Below the pieces are notes generated by a model. The model saw nothing but the letters and a program-made list of their open reading frames with translations. It was not told the origin of the DNA and ran no database searches. Positions 1-12,400 of a stretch of DNA of 64,000 nucleotides are shown here, in pieces; position 1 is the stretch's first letter; the number at the start of each line of letters is the position of its first letter. The stretch comes from Hemibagrus wyckioides (lineage: Eukaryota > Chordata > Actinopteri > Siluriformes > Bagridae). A program made the translations under genes and the position numbers. Where the stretch lies: contig NC_080727.1 in assembly GCF_019097595.1 (NCBI RefSeq), positions 6,205,501-6,269,500 on the forward strand. Direction: 5' to 3'.

Positions 1-30
1 TGCTGTCATATAACCTAGTCTTTGTGTTAG

Positions 31-122
31 GTGTTTGGAAACATCGAGTTAAGCGATGATTCAGCAATCAACCAACACAACAACTTCCAGACCTTCTTTC
101 AGGCACTCATGCTACTCTTCAG
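31..122 (+). CDS. cacna1b: cacna1b exon: repeat IV S5-P linker
   Basis: The exon follows an AG at 29-30 and ends CTCTTCAG before gtaacc. It reads [18 protein letters not shown] and then [12 protein letters not shown], the segment leading into the repeat IV selectivity filter. It leaves two bases (AG) that complete an Arg codon with the next exon. Confidence 0.88.
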
Positions 123-3100
123 GTAACCAGCGTTTAAGTTCCATAGAGGTTCATTTAGTTCAGTCCTAATGTCTTCAATGGTGTATTAAGTATACATATA
201 TTATACTCCATTTTTCTGTTCTGTGTTGTGTTTGTTGTGAACAACAGGAGCGCCACGGGCGAGGCGTGGCATGAGATTATGCTGTCGTGTTTGGGTGGCA
301 AGAAATGTGACAACCTCTCAGGCTCCAATGGCAACGGGTGTGGCAGTGATTTTGCGTACTTCTATTTCGTCTCCTTCATCTTCCTCTGCTCGTTCCTGGT
401 TTGTACAAACACACAGTCATGCATAAAGAAATATTATTTGCAGATTATTTGCTGTATGGCTAACAGACGGATAACAGTGGTCATACTAAAGACACACAGG
501 TTGGAGATGATTTCTTTCAACAACTAGGCTACAGATTCATGCAGTGAAGCTTCTGCCAAAAGATATGATTTCCATTTATAGCATTTGGCATTAAGAGCCT
601 TGATCAAGGGCTCAGCTTGGCAGCTCTGGGATTTGAACTCACACCTTTCTGCTCTATAATCCAGCACCTTAACCACTGAACTACTTCATCCCCAATTGGG
701 CTGCAATCTTTGGGAACATCTGGAACACATCATCAGCAGTGTTTTTAGAAAGTTCTTGGGAAATATAGTCACAAAATGTGAATAACATTGGCTATAATCA
801 TTTTTTCTGCTAAATGTTTTCAGTGGAGAAATGAAATGTTGATAGACTAAGCACACGTTGTGTGATCAATGTACAAATTACACAATGGGACAGAGATCAG
901 AGTGTTTTTTGGTTCATGGTATTATGATGGTATGATCCCATACTATGGTTTATCATGGCATAAATTCAGTAGATCATTGCACTAACAGATACAGCTGTCT
1001 ATCTGCTTTAAGTTTCCTCCACATCAATCTTATTATGCCATTGATGAGACCTTGATAATAGTTTCATTGTCAATATCGACAGATGACCCATTCTTAGTCC
1101 TTCCTTACTCTATTACAGATGCTAAATTTGTTCGTGGCTGTCATCATGGACAACTTTGAGTACTTGACGCGGGACGCTTCCATCCTCGGACCTCACCATC
1201 TGGATGAGTTCATCCGCGTCTGGGCAGATTATGACCCGGCTGCCTGGTACGTGTCACTCACAGACAGTCCATCCTTAAGAAAACTTTAGTGGCCCTGTCA
1301 AGAGCATGAAACTAAAGTAAAACAGCAGGGACGTATCACTGCTGATGCATATAAATCTGACGTTCTGCATGACAACTGTAACGGGTTAAAGATTCAGCAT
1401 TAAGCGCTTAATCCTGAGCCTTCATGGCATTACATAACAGAAAAGATTCAACGATGTTGCCATTCAAGCCAGTCAACTCTCTATGCATTTATTCTAAGAA
1501 GCTTCTGTATTGAATGTGTTGTGGTTTAACTCACATCTGTTTCTTGCAGCGGAAGGATACGCTATATGGATATGTACAATTTGTTACGTGTCATTTCGCC
1601 CCCTCTTGGCTTAGGAAAGAACTGCCCTAATAGGGTGGCATACAAGGTTTGCAAACCTACACACTTCCCCCGACAAAGGGCAGTGCTGTAGTGCTAATCA
1701 ACGCTCGTAAAACTGCCTGGTTAATGCTAGTGAATGATTACACCCATCCCTTCCCCCTCTTCACTAATCTAAATACCTGTAACCATGGAAACTACAGGAA
1801 ACAAAGCCACGCTGCGTACTCAGTCACTCGTCTCATGCCGATTCTTTATGTCATTAACGCGCATGCAGTTTCTATGACGTCTATATCTATAATCATTTAT
1901 AAATACGTTCATAGAGATTATATGGTTATAATTGCACCTCATAGCAGTGTTTATTATGCATTATGAATTGCATTTATTATAAACACATCAACAGAGTCAG
2001 ACAAAAATGGGCTTGTTTACTGCCGTAAACAACGGCAAAACAAAGTTTATCATTATTATATTATTTTATTTTTTGTTTATTGTTAAACATTTCTAAAACA
2101 TTTTCTCACATATATCTTTTTTTAGCATATTATATGCATATATTTAACTTAATATTTTAATAAATAGATTTATGATCCGCTGTGGTGGCAGCCGAAAAGA
2201 AGAGCAGCCGAAAGAAGAAGATTTGAATAAATAGACTTAAAATAAATTTAATTAATAAGTAATTAATTAAATACTTTTATTAAATACTTTTAACTAAATA
2301 AATTAAGGTAATTAATTTAATTAAATTAAGTAATTTAATTAATAAATAATTCTTTTCTATGTGTATGCCTATTTTACATTAAAGTTTAGATTTTATGTTT
2401 ATTTTAGCATATTTGCTATAACAGATAAACTTTATTTATTTATTTATTCATCTAATTTTTTTTAAGCTCCAAATAAAGTGACATTTTTTCATAATTGTAT
2501 CAAGCCCAAGCCCAAAAAAATTAACTGTAATTATTAATTGAAAGAAAATGCCTATTACTGAATAATTAACAGTCAATTTTTGTACTGCAGTTATTAACTT
2601 ATAACGCATTTATTAAATAATTTGTAATGCATTATATACGTGGCTATAAAGTGCAATGTGTGTGACGATTTAGAATAAAAACAAAATCAACATGTGAGCT
2701 TTGTTCCTGTGGATCTGGTTGGTTAATCAACTTTCAAAGCATGCCATACAGGCAAGAGAAGGACAAGATTGTTGCCCTGTTCACCATCTGACCCTTGCCC
2801 TCCTATTTACAGCCTCATTACATGAGCCAAGTTTCTTCTTTTGCATCCCAAATTCATCTGTGCTCCTTCTTTGGGCAAAGATGCTATCTCACAGCCATAC
2901 AGTTTCTCCCCCCAAATAATAATGCCTCTTATAATGACTGTTTCTCCACTCTGATTATGTTTTTTTATTTTGTTTTCTTTCATTTCTCAACTGTTTTCCT
3001 CCCGTTCGCCCATCCTTCCCTTTTGTGTGATCTTTGACCTTTGAACTGTGGCTGCCACCTCTGTGAAGTGGGCGCATATCCTACCTCGATATGTACGAAA

Positions 3101-3787
3101 TGCTACGTCACATGTCCCCTCCGCTAGGTTTGGGAAAGAAATGTCCATCACGAGTTGCCTACAAGGTAGACCCGTCCTCTTCCTCTTCTTACCCAATCAT
3201 ATTCGCTATACCCGCCTTTTTGTGTACATTCGCTTCTCTCGCTGGATAATGTTGCTGTCAGGCTTCCTGTGCTGTAGGTGTCTCAGTACATTTCTTGTTC
3301 TCTGTGCTGTGTACCTGTTGCCTTTGCTTTAATGTCATCATCATAACCGGTGAAAACGTGAAAGTTAAGCATACTTTTATCATATTCATTTAAAAGCAAA
3401 TGATAACATTTGAATGCGATATCATGAAGCAGGATAACACACTCAGAGGAAATCTGCTGCTATCTGCCCTCTTCCACATACATGAGCTCACCTATGATTG
3501 GCGGCTGTTGCAGTGATTGACAGGGAAGAGAGACAATGCCATGTCTCTCACCCAGACCTAGAGAGTACAGCTAATTTTGCTCTCTTGGCTCCCAGCCATG
3601 GACGGGTAGGGCATCATCGGCATTGGAGTATGGCGAACACCTTCTGTACAGCCAATACAATACGTTTACACTTAAATGCTGAGTTTTAGATAAGTGCCTT
3701 ATATTTACATATCATATTAGCATCATAATTAATGGTGAGAAATTATAGTCACTGCATGAATTTAAAGAGATATACTCTCTAAAATTG

Positions 3788-3849
<62 letters not shown>

Positions 3850-3938
3850 TGAATGTGTGCTACTCTAATTTAGTAAGTAAGGGTTTAATAAATAAAGTAA
3901 TTAATTAATTAACAGATAAATAAAAAATAAATACATAA

Positions 3939-4006
<68 letters not shown>

Positions 4007-6381
4007 ATAAGCACTATTAATCATATCATCAATAATCATCTGAATGGGAAGTGCAGAAATGAACATAACATCTACCAGCATAATATAATAAGCAAATATT
4101 ATTTTAATATTCTTTTGAAGACCTTTGAAGAATGTTGGTAGGATTCGGAAATGTAAAAGATTTAAAGGTTGCCTCGTGTACTGAATGAATTAGCCCACTA
4201 ATATTATCTTGCAAGTTGCATACAGTATCTTCTAACTTTAAATATTTCAAGCCAAATGCTTTTCAGCTTTTCAAAACTATTGATTAAAGCAGTAGCCGAT
4301 AGCTAAGCTTATCAGGTCATTCAATACACAGACCCCTGTCAGTAATTTGGTGCAGCTGCAACTTCTCTAGACGGCGACATTCAGTCTTCCATTTGTCTGA
4401 GATATGCGCGTCTGTCTATCGGGCAACTCTCCCCAGCCTGTATCTGTGTGTGCTTGGTGTTTCTCCAAGTGTTTGTGTACACACCTCTCCCCGCCCTCGC
4501 TTTAGAGAAGTGAATTGATTGGGATGAAAGGGGGGAAAGAAAAGTGTGTTGTAAATGTGTGTTCAGTGAAGCGAGACATGCCATCCCCTCCCCATTCCAT
4601 CCCCTAAACGCACACACATAAATTGTGCTTTCTTTCTTTCTTTCTTTCTTTTTTTTTCGTTTGTTGTTGTGGAAACATCTTCCCAGGCGGGTTCAAGTCT
4701 AATAAAGGCGGTGCTGGACTGTCTGTTGCTGCCTGCTTTAATCGCATCGCAGCTGCACTATACACCCATGTCTCTTGCTTTTCTGCTCTCTGAGTAACCT
4801 TTAGTTGTGTTACCTTTAGTGAACTTGCTAGTTGAGGGTTCACTTGGTTCTAATGATGAGGCAATGTGTGCATATGCAGATTGTGTACATATTAATCATG
4901 TAAAGAAAGGAGTAATAGACGTACTGTAGGGTTTTGCTGTGGTGGTTATTTTTAATTTGGTTGAGACGAGAGTTGTATATCCTGTGGGATGAATCAAAAA
5001 GATAAGTTTTAAGCTCATAGGATAAAGGAATACAACATTCATTAATGAGCGATGTATATACAGCATTTATGCTTCCATCCTTAGTAACCCGATAGACAGG
5101 GTTGCCTTTATGAATATGATTGATATTACAAGTTTATTTATGTATATAGGAAAAACTGAGGACAAGAAGTCTTTATTATCGCCAAACATACTTTATAGCA
5201 CAGTAGAATTCTTTTCTTTGCATATCCCAGCTGAGGAAGTTGGGGTCAGTGTGCAGGTCCAGCTACGATACAGTGCCCCTGGAGCAATGAGGGGTTAAGG
5301 GCCTTGCTTAATTGCCCAACAATGGAACATTATAGTATAATATAGCCTTATAGTATAAGTCTGAGGGGAAAAAGTCCAATGCGCACACACACACTCACAC
5401 ACACACAATCACACACATACCTGTTTCAAGAAATCTGGTGAACTCACTCTTTCTGGATTAGGCCACGCCCCCTTTTGGTTCGAATATGCATTGTGAAACT
5501 AAGTATTGGAGAGTGGTGAATACAACCCAGTCAGCATGTGGAATAAATAATACTGGTTAAATTCTACCCACCCTACCTATTTATTAACAGTGATAACTAT
5601 TAAATATGGGAAATAAATTAAATGCAAATTGTCACCTCATTTCTTTTAGGTAGATTCTAGGTTGGTTTTTCCAATGCAGATACAGATATGAATATTTGCA
5701 GCAGTAAACAAATACAGATAAGTTCCACTGCATAGTGTGTGTGTGTGTGTGAGTGTGTGTGTGAGTGTGTGTGTGGGTGTGTATATCTGTACCCTGACCT
5801 GTCTTTGTGTCCTGCAGTGTGTCCTTCTCTTCCATGTCTCTGTGGTTACCTTCATCCTTTCAGCACAGCGAAAGCTCCCCCCCTCCACACACACACACAC
5901 CTCACTCTCTCTGAAAGCGCAAAAAAAAAAAGAAGGCAGTCATTATGGACAAACCTCCACACTCTTCATGCATCCAAGTCGTTTAATTTAGAACTAACCT
6001 TCCAATGAATGCAAAATATACATGGACAGTAATCTGTGGCCTGTGTGGGCAGCTGTGTTTACCCAAAGAGAGATGAAGTGCTTTCTTTATGAAAGAAGCT
6101 TAAATCAACATGTCCCTGATCAGTGGCTATTGTTTTATGAATTGAACTCGCTCAAAGCATATGGTCAGGTTTCAGAAGACTAGAATCGAAGCTCGAAACG
6201 GCTAAAAACCTACCGCCCATCCATGCTGGAGCAGATGCACTGTCCATTGTATGTCACTAAAGCTTATTATCCCTGTAGAGCATCTGCATGATATATCATT
6301 TATTTTCTCATCATCTTGTTTTGTTTTTTTAAATGAAATGGTGAGTCATGTGGTGTGCTGGTGTTGAGTATGAGAATTCAG

Positions 6382-6428
<47 letters not shown>

Positions 6429-9400
6429 ATATGATTATATACACAGATTATATATACATTATACACATATAATGTATATGTATTATATGGGGAGAATTGA
6501 GAAGTCCTCTCAGCCAGCACGGCACACACTCAGTCAGCACTTGCTATGCTTTTTGCTTCGTCACGTCTTTTGCACGTGATCTTGATTCTATATACACCTA
6601 TCTGCAGCGCTTGGTGAGGATGAACATGCCCATTGCTGATGACAGCACAGTCCACTTCACGTCCACGCTGATGGCTCTCATACGCACCGCCCTGGATATC
6701 AAACTGGCATCAGGTGCGTGCTCACTTCATGGCCGCTCAGCTCGACTCCGGTGCATCTTTGCTTTTACTCGCCCCTCTGACATTCGACTTCCATGCCCTT
6801 CCATGTTTTGCATCTTACTGACAAACCCTGATTTTGAACTGGATTGACAAAGTGTGCAATACTTTACTGTGATGATTTGCCCTTGTCTTCAGGTGTTCTT
6901 GCCCAGCGTCTCTGTGATGCTGACCTGAAAAGGGAGATAAATAAAGTGTGGCCCAGTCTGTCATCAAAAACTGTGGACTTGCTGGTGACACCTCATAAAC
7001 GTAAGCCACGCCCCTTTGCGTTCTGGGAGGTGAACCTGTGTTGATAATATAATATAATACAATACAATACACATATCTGCTCTGTAAAGTTCTGTGTGAT
7101 TTTCATGATTAAAAAGATATAGTCAGTAGTTTTGTGTTCATTTGCTGCCCTCTAGTGGTAAGTAGTGATAAGTTTTATGATACTTGTTCCTGATTTTTCG
7201 TTTCTGATTGCATGAAGCTTCTAGTAATCTTGCTAATTAATCCTTCTTTCATTTAAATATCTGACAAAACATTTTTTATTTGCTTCCATTATTTTAAAAA
7301 GTTTGTATTTTAGAGGCGGAGCCAAATCCCAAAACATTCTGAACAAATAATACAAATACAAGGTGCAGATTTTTAAAAAGAATATTATTTAAAAATGAAT
7401 TTATTTCATTTACAATTAATTAATTGTAATTATTTTATTTTATTTTATTTTATTTTATTTTATTTTATTTTATTTTATTTTATTTTATTTTATTTTTAGA
7501 AAGCTTGCATTTCTAATACATGATACACACTGTACCATGTACCATGTTTTTATAACATTTTTAGCACATTACAACAATAATATAATAGCTCGTTTTAGAT
7601 GTACATCAGGACAGGAAATCCTGTGTGACACACTTCTGTGAGTTTTTTTTTTTGTTGTTTAGATTTATTTATATTTAGGCATGGACCGGCAGTTAAATAA
7701 GAAAGTCATGATACAGTGCCATGTGAGGCATTTACAGCATCCTGCTTAGTAACATTGCAAACAGATACAAATAAATGATAATAACCGTATGAGAGGGATG
7801 TGCTCTAAAAACACAAAAACATCTGCAATTGAGACCAATTCTGAATTACAAGAGCCAGAATTCACACAGACAGTGAGAAGTATAAGTATAGTTTAATTCT
7901 TAAATACAAATACAGATACACATATTCGGAGCACTAGAGAGAAGCAGATACAGATAGCGGCATTGCATCACACCCCTATTGAATTCACATTATCTGACAC
8001 TTTGTCTTTCTTTGAGCCTTGACTTCTATCGAATGAGGTTAATTAACCAAGCAGAAGCATGCCACGCCTCACATCACAACGTCTCTGTGTATATCAGATA
8101 ATGAGCTGACGGTTGGGAAAGTGTATGCTGCGCTGATGATCTTCGATTACTACAAGCAGAACCGAGCCAAAAGACTCCAGGAGCAACAGCCCTCTTCCGG
8201 AGCACTGGTATTCTCCATCATGATCTATTTATGTGACTTTTTAACAAAACTTTTGTTATTATATACAACTGTGCTTAAGAAATGTGCCATGAAATGAAAA
8301 GATTTAATAACATTTAAAGGAGCTGAGGCGTGAGATGTTTAATTTAATGGGATGTTTATTACAGATGATGATGGGTTATTATGATTTCGTTCTTATTGTT
8401 TGGAACAGCACTAAAGCAGACAATTACCCTTCCCCTACCTTGCAGGGTAAAATGGGGTCTCTCTTCAAGCCCATGTTGCCCCTCACTCACATACACGATC
8501 ATGAGCCATCAATCAGAAGTGCCAAACTGCCACCTCCTTCTCAAACTGATTCGTCTCCACATCCAGAGCTCACACCCACGACCCCTCTCTTGACCAATGG
8601 GGAGCCAGTGTGAGTATCTCAAGCATCTCAAGCATGCTAGGTTTCATGATTGTTCTTAATTATTCATTTTTAAGATAAGGATGTATTGCTATAACTATAC
8701 ACCGATCAGGCATAACATCATTTAGTGGGTGGGATATATATCATTTAGTGGGTGGGATATAAAGTTGATGTGTTAGAAGCAGGAAAAATGGGCAAGCGTA
8801 AGGATTTGAGCGAGTTTGACAAGGGCCAAATTGTGATGGCTAGACGACTGGATCAGAGCATCTCCAAAACTGCAGCTCTTGTGGGGTGTTCCCGGTCTGC
8901 AGTGGTCAGTATCTATTAAAAGTGGTCCAAGGAAGGAACAGTGGTGAACCAACAACAGGGTCATGTGGGGAGTGAAGGCTGGGCCGTGTGATCCGATCCA
9001 ACAGACGAGCTACTGTTTGCTCAAATTGCTGAAGAAGTTAATGCTGGTTCTGATAGAACGGTGTCAGAATACACAGTGATGGGTCAGGGCTGTTTTGGCA
9101 GCAAAAGGGGGACCAACACAATATTAGGCAGGTGGTCATAATGTTATGCCTGTTCGGTGTAACTATATTAACAAAACGTGGTATGAATATTGTACTTTCT
9201 ATGTGTGTATGCTTTGACGTGATGACAGGAAAAGCAACGCCATGAAGAATTCTCATTCAGCAGAGACGCTTCAGAAGGGCAGGAATTCCGTCTATTCAGA
9301 TGATCTGCCAAAAACTGAATCTCAGGTATTGGAGTGCTCTGAGCTCTAGTTAACCAGTTTCCACCTCCCGTGGCTTACCAGCATTCTGTTAAACAGCCTC

Positions 9401-12400
9401 CCGTGGCCCTTTCTACCCGATTCTAACCCACAATAACCTATAATATATTTTTATAGCCCTCTATAGTAATACAGTTGTTCACTACAGATCCTTATAGTTC
9501 ACTGTAAATCCCTTTTAGCCTGAAGTATACTATAATAATAATTGTATAAGTGTCATTATACCCCAATCTAACCTCCTTATAACCTGTAGTGCATTGTAAG
9601 CCTAAACATCTATATAACGGAATTCATTGGTTACTCGAGCGAGTATCAAACATCACCCATTTACGTCTTTGTCAAGCCATAGTGATGTGTATATCTCTGT
9701 ACTGTGTGTGTTGTGATGCATGTGCACTCGTCTATGCATATGTTTGTGTGCGCTGTGTGGATCTTACAGGAATTAGTAGAGATGACGGATATGGAGAATA
9801 ATTCTGATGTAGTGGGCTTCTCCACACTGGAGGGCCACGGGAGGGCAGCCTCAATGCCCAGACTTAGTGCAGGCTTCCAGGTAAGCCGCTCATTGTTTCA
9901 TTCTCATTCATTAAGCAATCTGTCAGCGTTATTATATTGAGTTTGAAAAGTGGGCTTTGTAATGGAGAGGTATGCAGATAAAAGAATAAGAGGAAAGGAA
10001 GAACATGAGCTGTGAGTATCAGTACTGTTTATCAGTTGGGATGAGGGATGGATGGATGGGTGGATGGATGGATGGACAGATGGATGGATGCATAAATGGG
10101 TACATGGCTAAATTAAATACTCCGGTGCCAGCCTCCATGTATGATTGTTAATTTTGATCCCTTGCTATGGCAATTTGAGGAACACCTGCAAACTATGTTT
10201 TTTTGCTTATTCAGTTAATGAACCAGTATAAACAAAGTGGGTGGATCTCTTTTGTTGTAAATAAATAGAGGGACAATTATTAAGATCCTAAGCACCTGTT
10301 TTCTTACATGTGGAATCTGAAGGTAAAAAAGAGCTGTCTCATCCACTGACATACTCTTTTTGTTTTTTTGTGGAAGATTTCTTAGCCTGCTGTAATGTTC
10401 TTGTTAGCAAGGCAGATTTTTTTGGCAAATAGACGTCTACTAGTTGGTATCTGATACTCTTGGTATCAGTTTTGTGTATTTTTCCTTCCAAGATGATACA
10501 ACGATATATGGTAAGTGATGAAACCTAGCCAATAATTCTATATAATATTATAGTCATTATAATGTTATCTAGACTGTATTTTAAGTATTGTGGAGTAGGA
10601 GGACACACTTCCTTTAGCGAGACCGACAAGTACAAAGTACACGTCTTTTTCAGCGGAACTGACAAATAAGTTTCACCTCCTTCATTATGACTGATAATTT
10701 TAGGGAAGAGGAGAAGAAATACGACGCATCAAGAAAGATAATGAGAGAGAAATTAGTGGAAAATGTCTAATTAGATTAATTTGCATGGAGGAAGAATGAA
10801 TATGGACAATATTTTTGGAATAATTGTATAATAAGGCATTAGTCGGAGTGGGTGTGTCATAACCTAATAATAATAGAAAATGTGACATTTTAATGCACAC
10901 ACAGTATTTCAAATGATGTTGTTGTACTGGTAATTAATTCCACAATTTTCCCCTATGTGTAATGCTATACGTTGTTTTCATTATCATCTCCCTTCCGTTT
11001 TTGTTTTTTTCTACGTTCACATATTTTTAGTGACTATAGAAGACTGTTTCTGCTGTTTTCTGCCTTTTGTCTCTGTCTTGTCATCTGTCGTTCATATTGT
11101 ATAATATTGTACTGTGTCTTGTCTGTTCCTGTCCTACTTGTCTGTTCTTGTCTCCCACTTTTCTAACAGTCCACCCACCCTGTCCAGAGCCTTTGTATTC
11201 CCTAGACACTTCTGTTCCTCCTCCTCTGTCCTTCTTGCTCCCCATACCTCCTTCCAACTTGATTAATCCCATTGTAATCACTTTGCCAATTCGTCTGTCA
11301 TGGCGTCGTCCTCTTTTTCTTACTCTCGCCAATAAATTGTCTCCATCTCTCTCTCTTGTTATCTATCTGTCTATTCATATTACCATCTTACCTATCACTG
11401 AATCATCACATATTATCATCTCTATGCTTCCTCCACTCCTCTGCTGTCTCATTTCTATGCCCCGCCATCCTTCTGATGCTGAATGAGTCAATGTTGGCTG
11501 TGTGTTTTCCCCTGCTCTCCTCACCTGTGTGTCCTCTTCCTGTCCTACAGCGGAGCCAGTTGCGCCACACCACCGGGATGTACCTAGCAGTATGTACCAA
11601 TGTTCCAAGCCCTTCTCTATCTCAAACTCTATCTTCCCCTTTTACTTCTCTCTATTGCAATCTTCGTGTCCTCTCAGCTTCACTCATATCACTTCTGTGT
11701 TGGCCTGTGTGTGCTTTGCCCATTCCAGTCCACGCTTTCTTGGCTTATCCCATACAGTGATTCAGAGATATAAATAGCCTGGTCATGTCAAAACACAAAG
11801 CTCCAAAGAAAATTTTATATTTTATAGCTGTAGTATTAACACATAATATACTGTACATAACTACCTATTTATTCTGCATTTGAGGGATGGGATGTTATGA
11901 ATCATGTATGTGTGTGTATTGTGGGTGTATATGTCTGAGTAATATACCTTTATGGCTTATGATTAGGCAGGAGTGGTGATGCAGTTCTCTCTTCTCACAT
12001 CCTTAGCTTGCAATGGCTTCATTTATTAACAAATCCTGTTGCAAGTGGTTTTAAGAGTCCCTCATACCAGTAACTTTAAAAAAAATGACTACTGAGGATG
12101 ATGTGGGCAAAGGAACTGCACAGCTATAGAAGGTTTTGTTCTGCTTTTGAGTGTAGCACTATTGAATATAACACCTTATAGTACAAGGCTAACTGTTTTT
12201 GAAAACTCTTCACACACTCTCTGTGGATTAACCTGTAAATTGAACCCCTTGAAATCTAGCTTCAGAGTCTATTAGTCTTTCCAGGGAAGACAGAAATGAT
12301 CACTCCCCCTCTTTTTTAAAACTACCACCACAGTTTGCCTGTCAAAAAGGTTGAAGAACATTGTTACCCAAAACTGCTGTAACTGCTACAATAATATAAC

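Larger units (their letters stand above)
3166..6607. other. cacna1b intron rich in simple repeats
   Basis: It holds a repeat-like stretch near 3490-3650, two long (TA)n tracts, a repeat copy at 5150-5330, a (GT)n tract with mirror ORFs, and another (TA)n tract. No exon is seen. Confidence 0.7.
7001..8097. other. cacna1b intron with pentanucleotide repeat
   Basis: Contains a CTCF-like site at 7145-7158 and the (TTTTA)n tract at 7426-7497. Nothing else is recognised. Confidence 0.7.

Noticed and set aside
3490..3660. Possible tRNA- or SINE-derived segment (attggcggctgttgcagtga ... gctctcttggctcccagcca)
   Set aside because: It resembles a dispersed fish repeat but is too short and diverged for me to class or bound.
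5632..6008. Several ORFs of Cys-Val or Thr-His repeats
   Set aside because: They are translations of the (GT)n tract.
11067..11760. Overlapping 130-139-residue ORFs
   Set aside because: They arise from pyrimidine-rich sequence lacking stop codons; composition is Leu/Ser/Pro low complexity and no family is recognised. The real signal is the 39-nt exon within.
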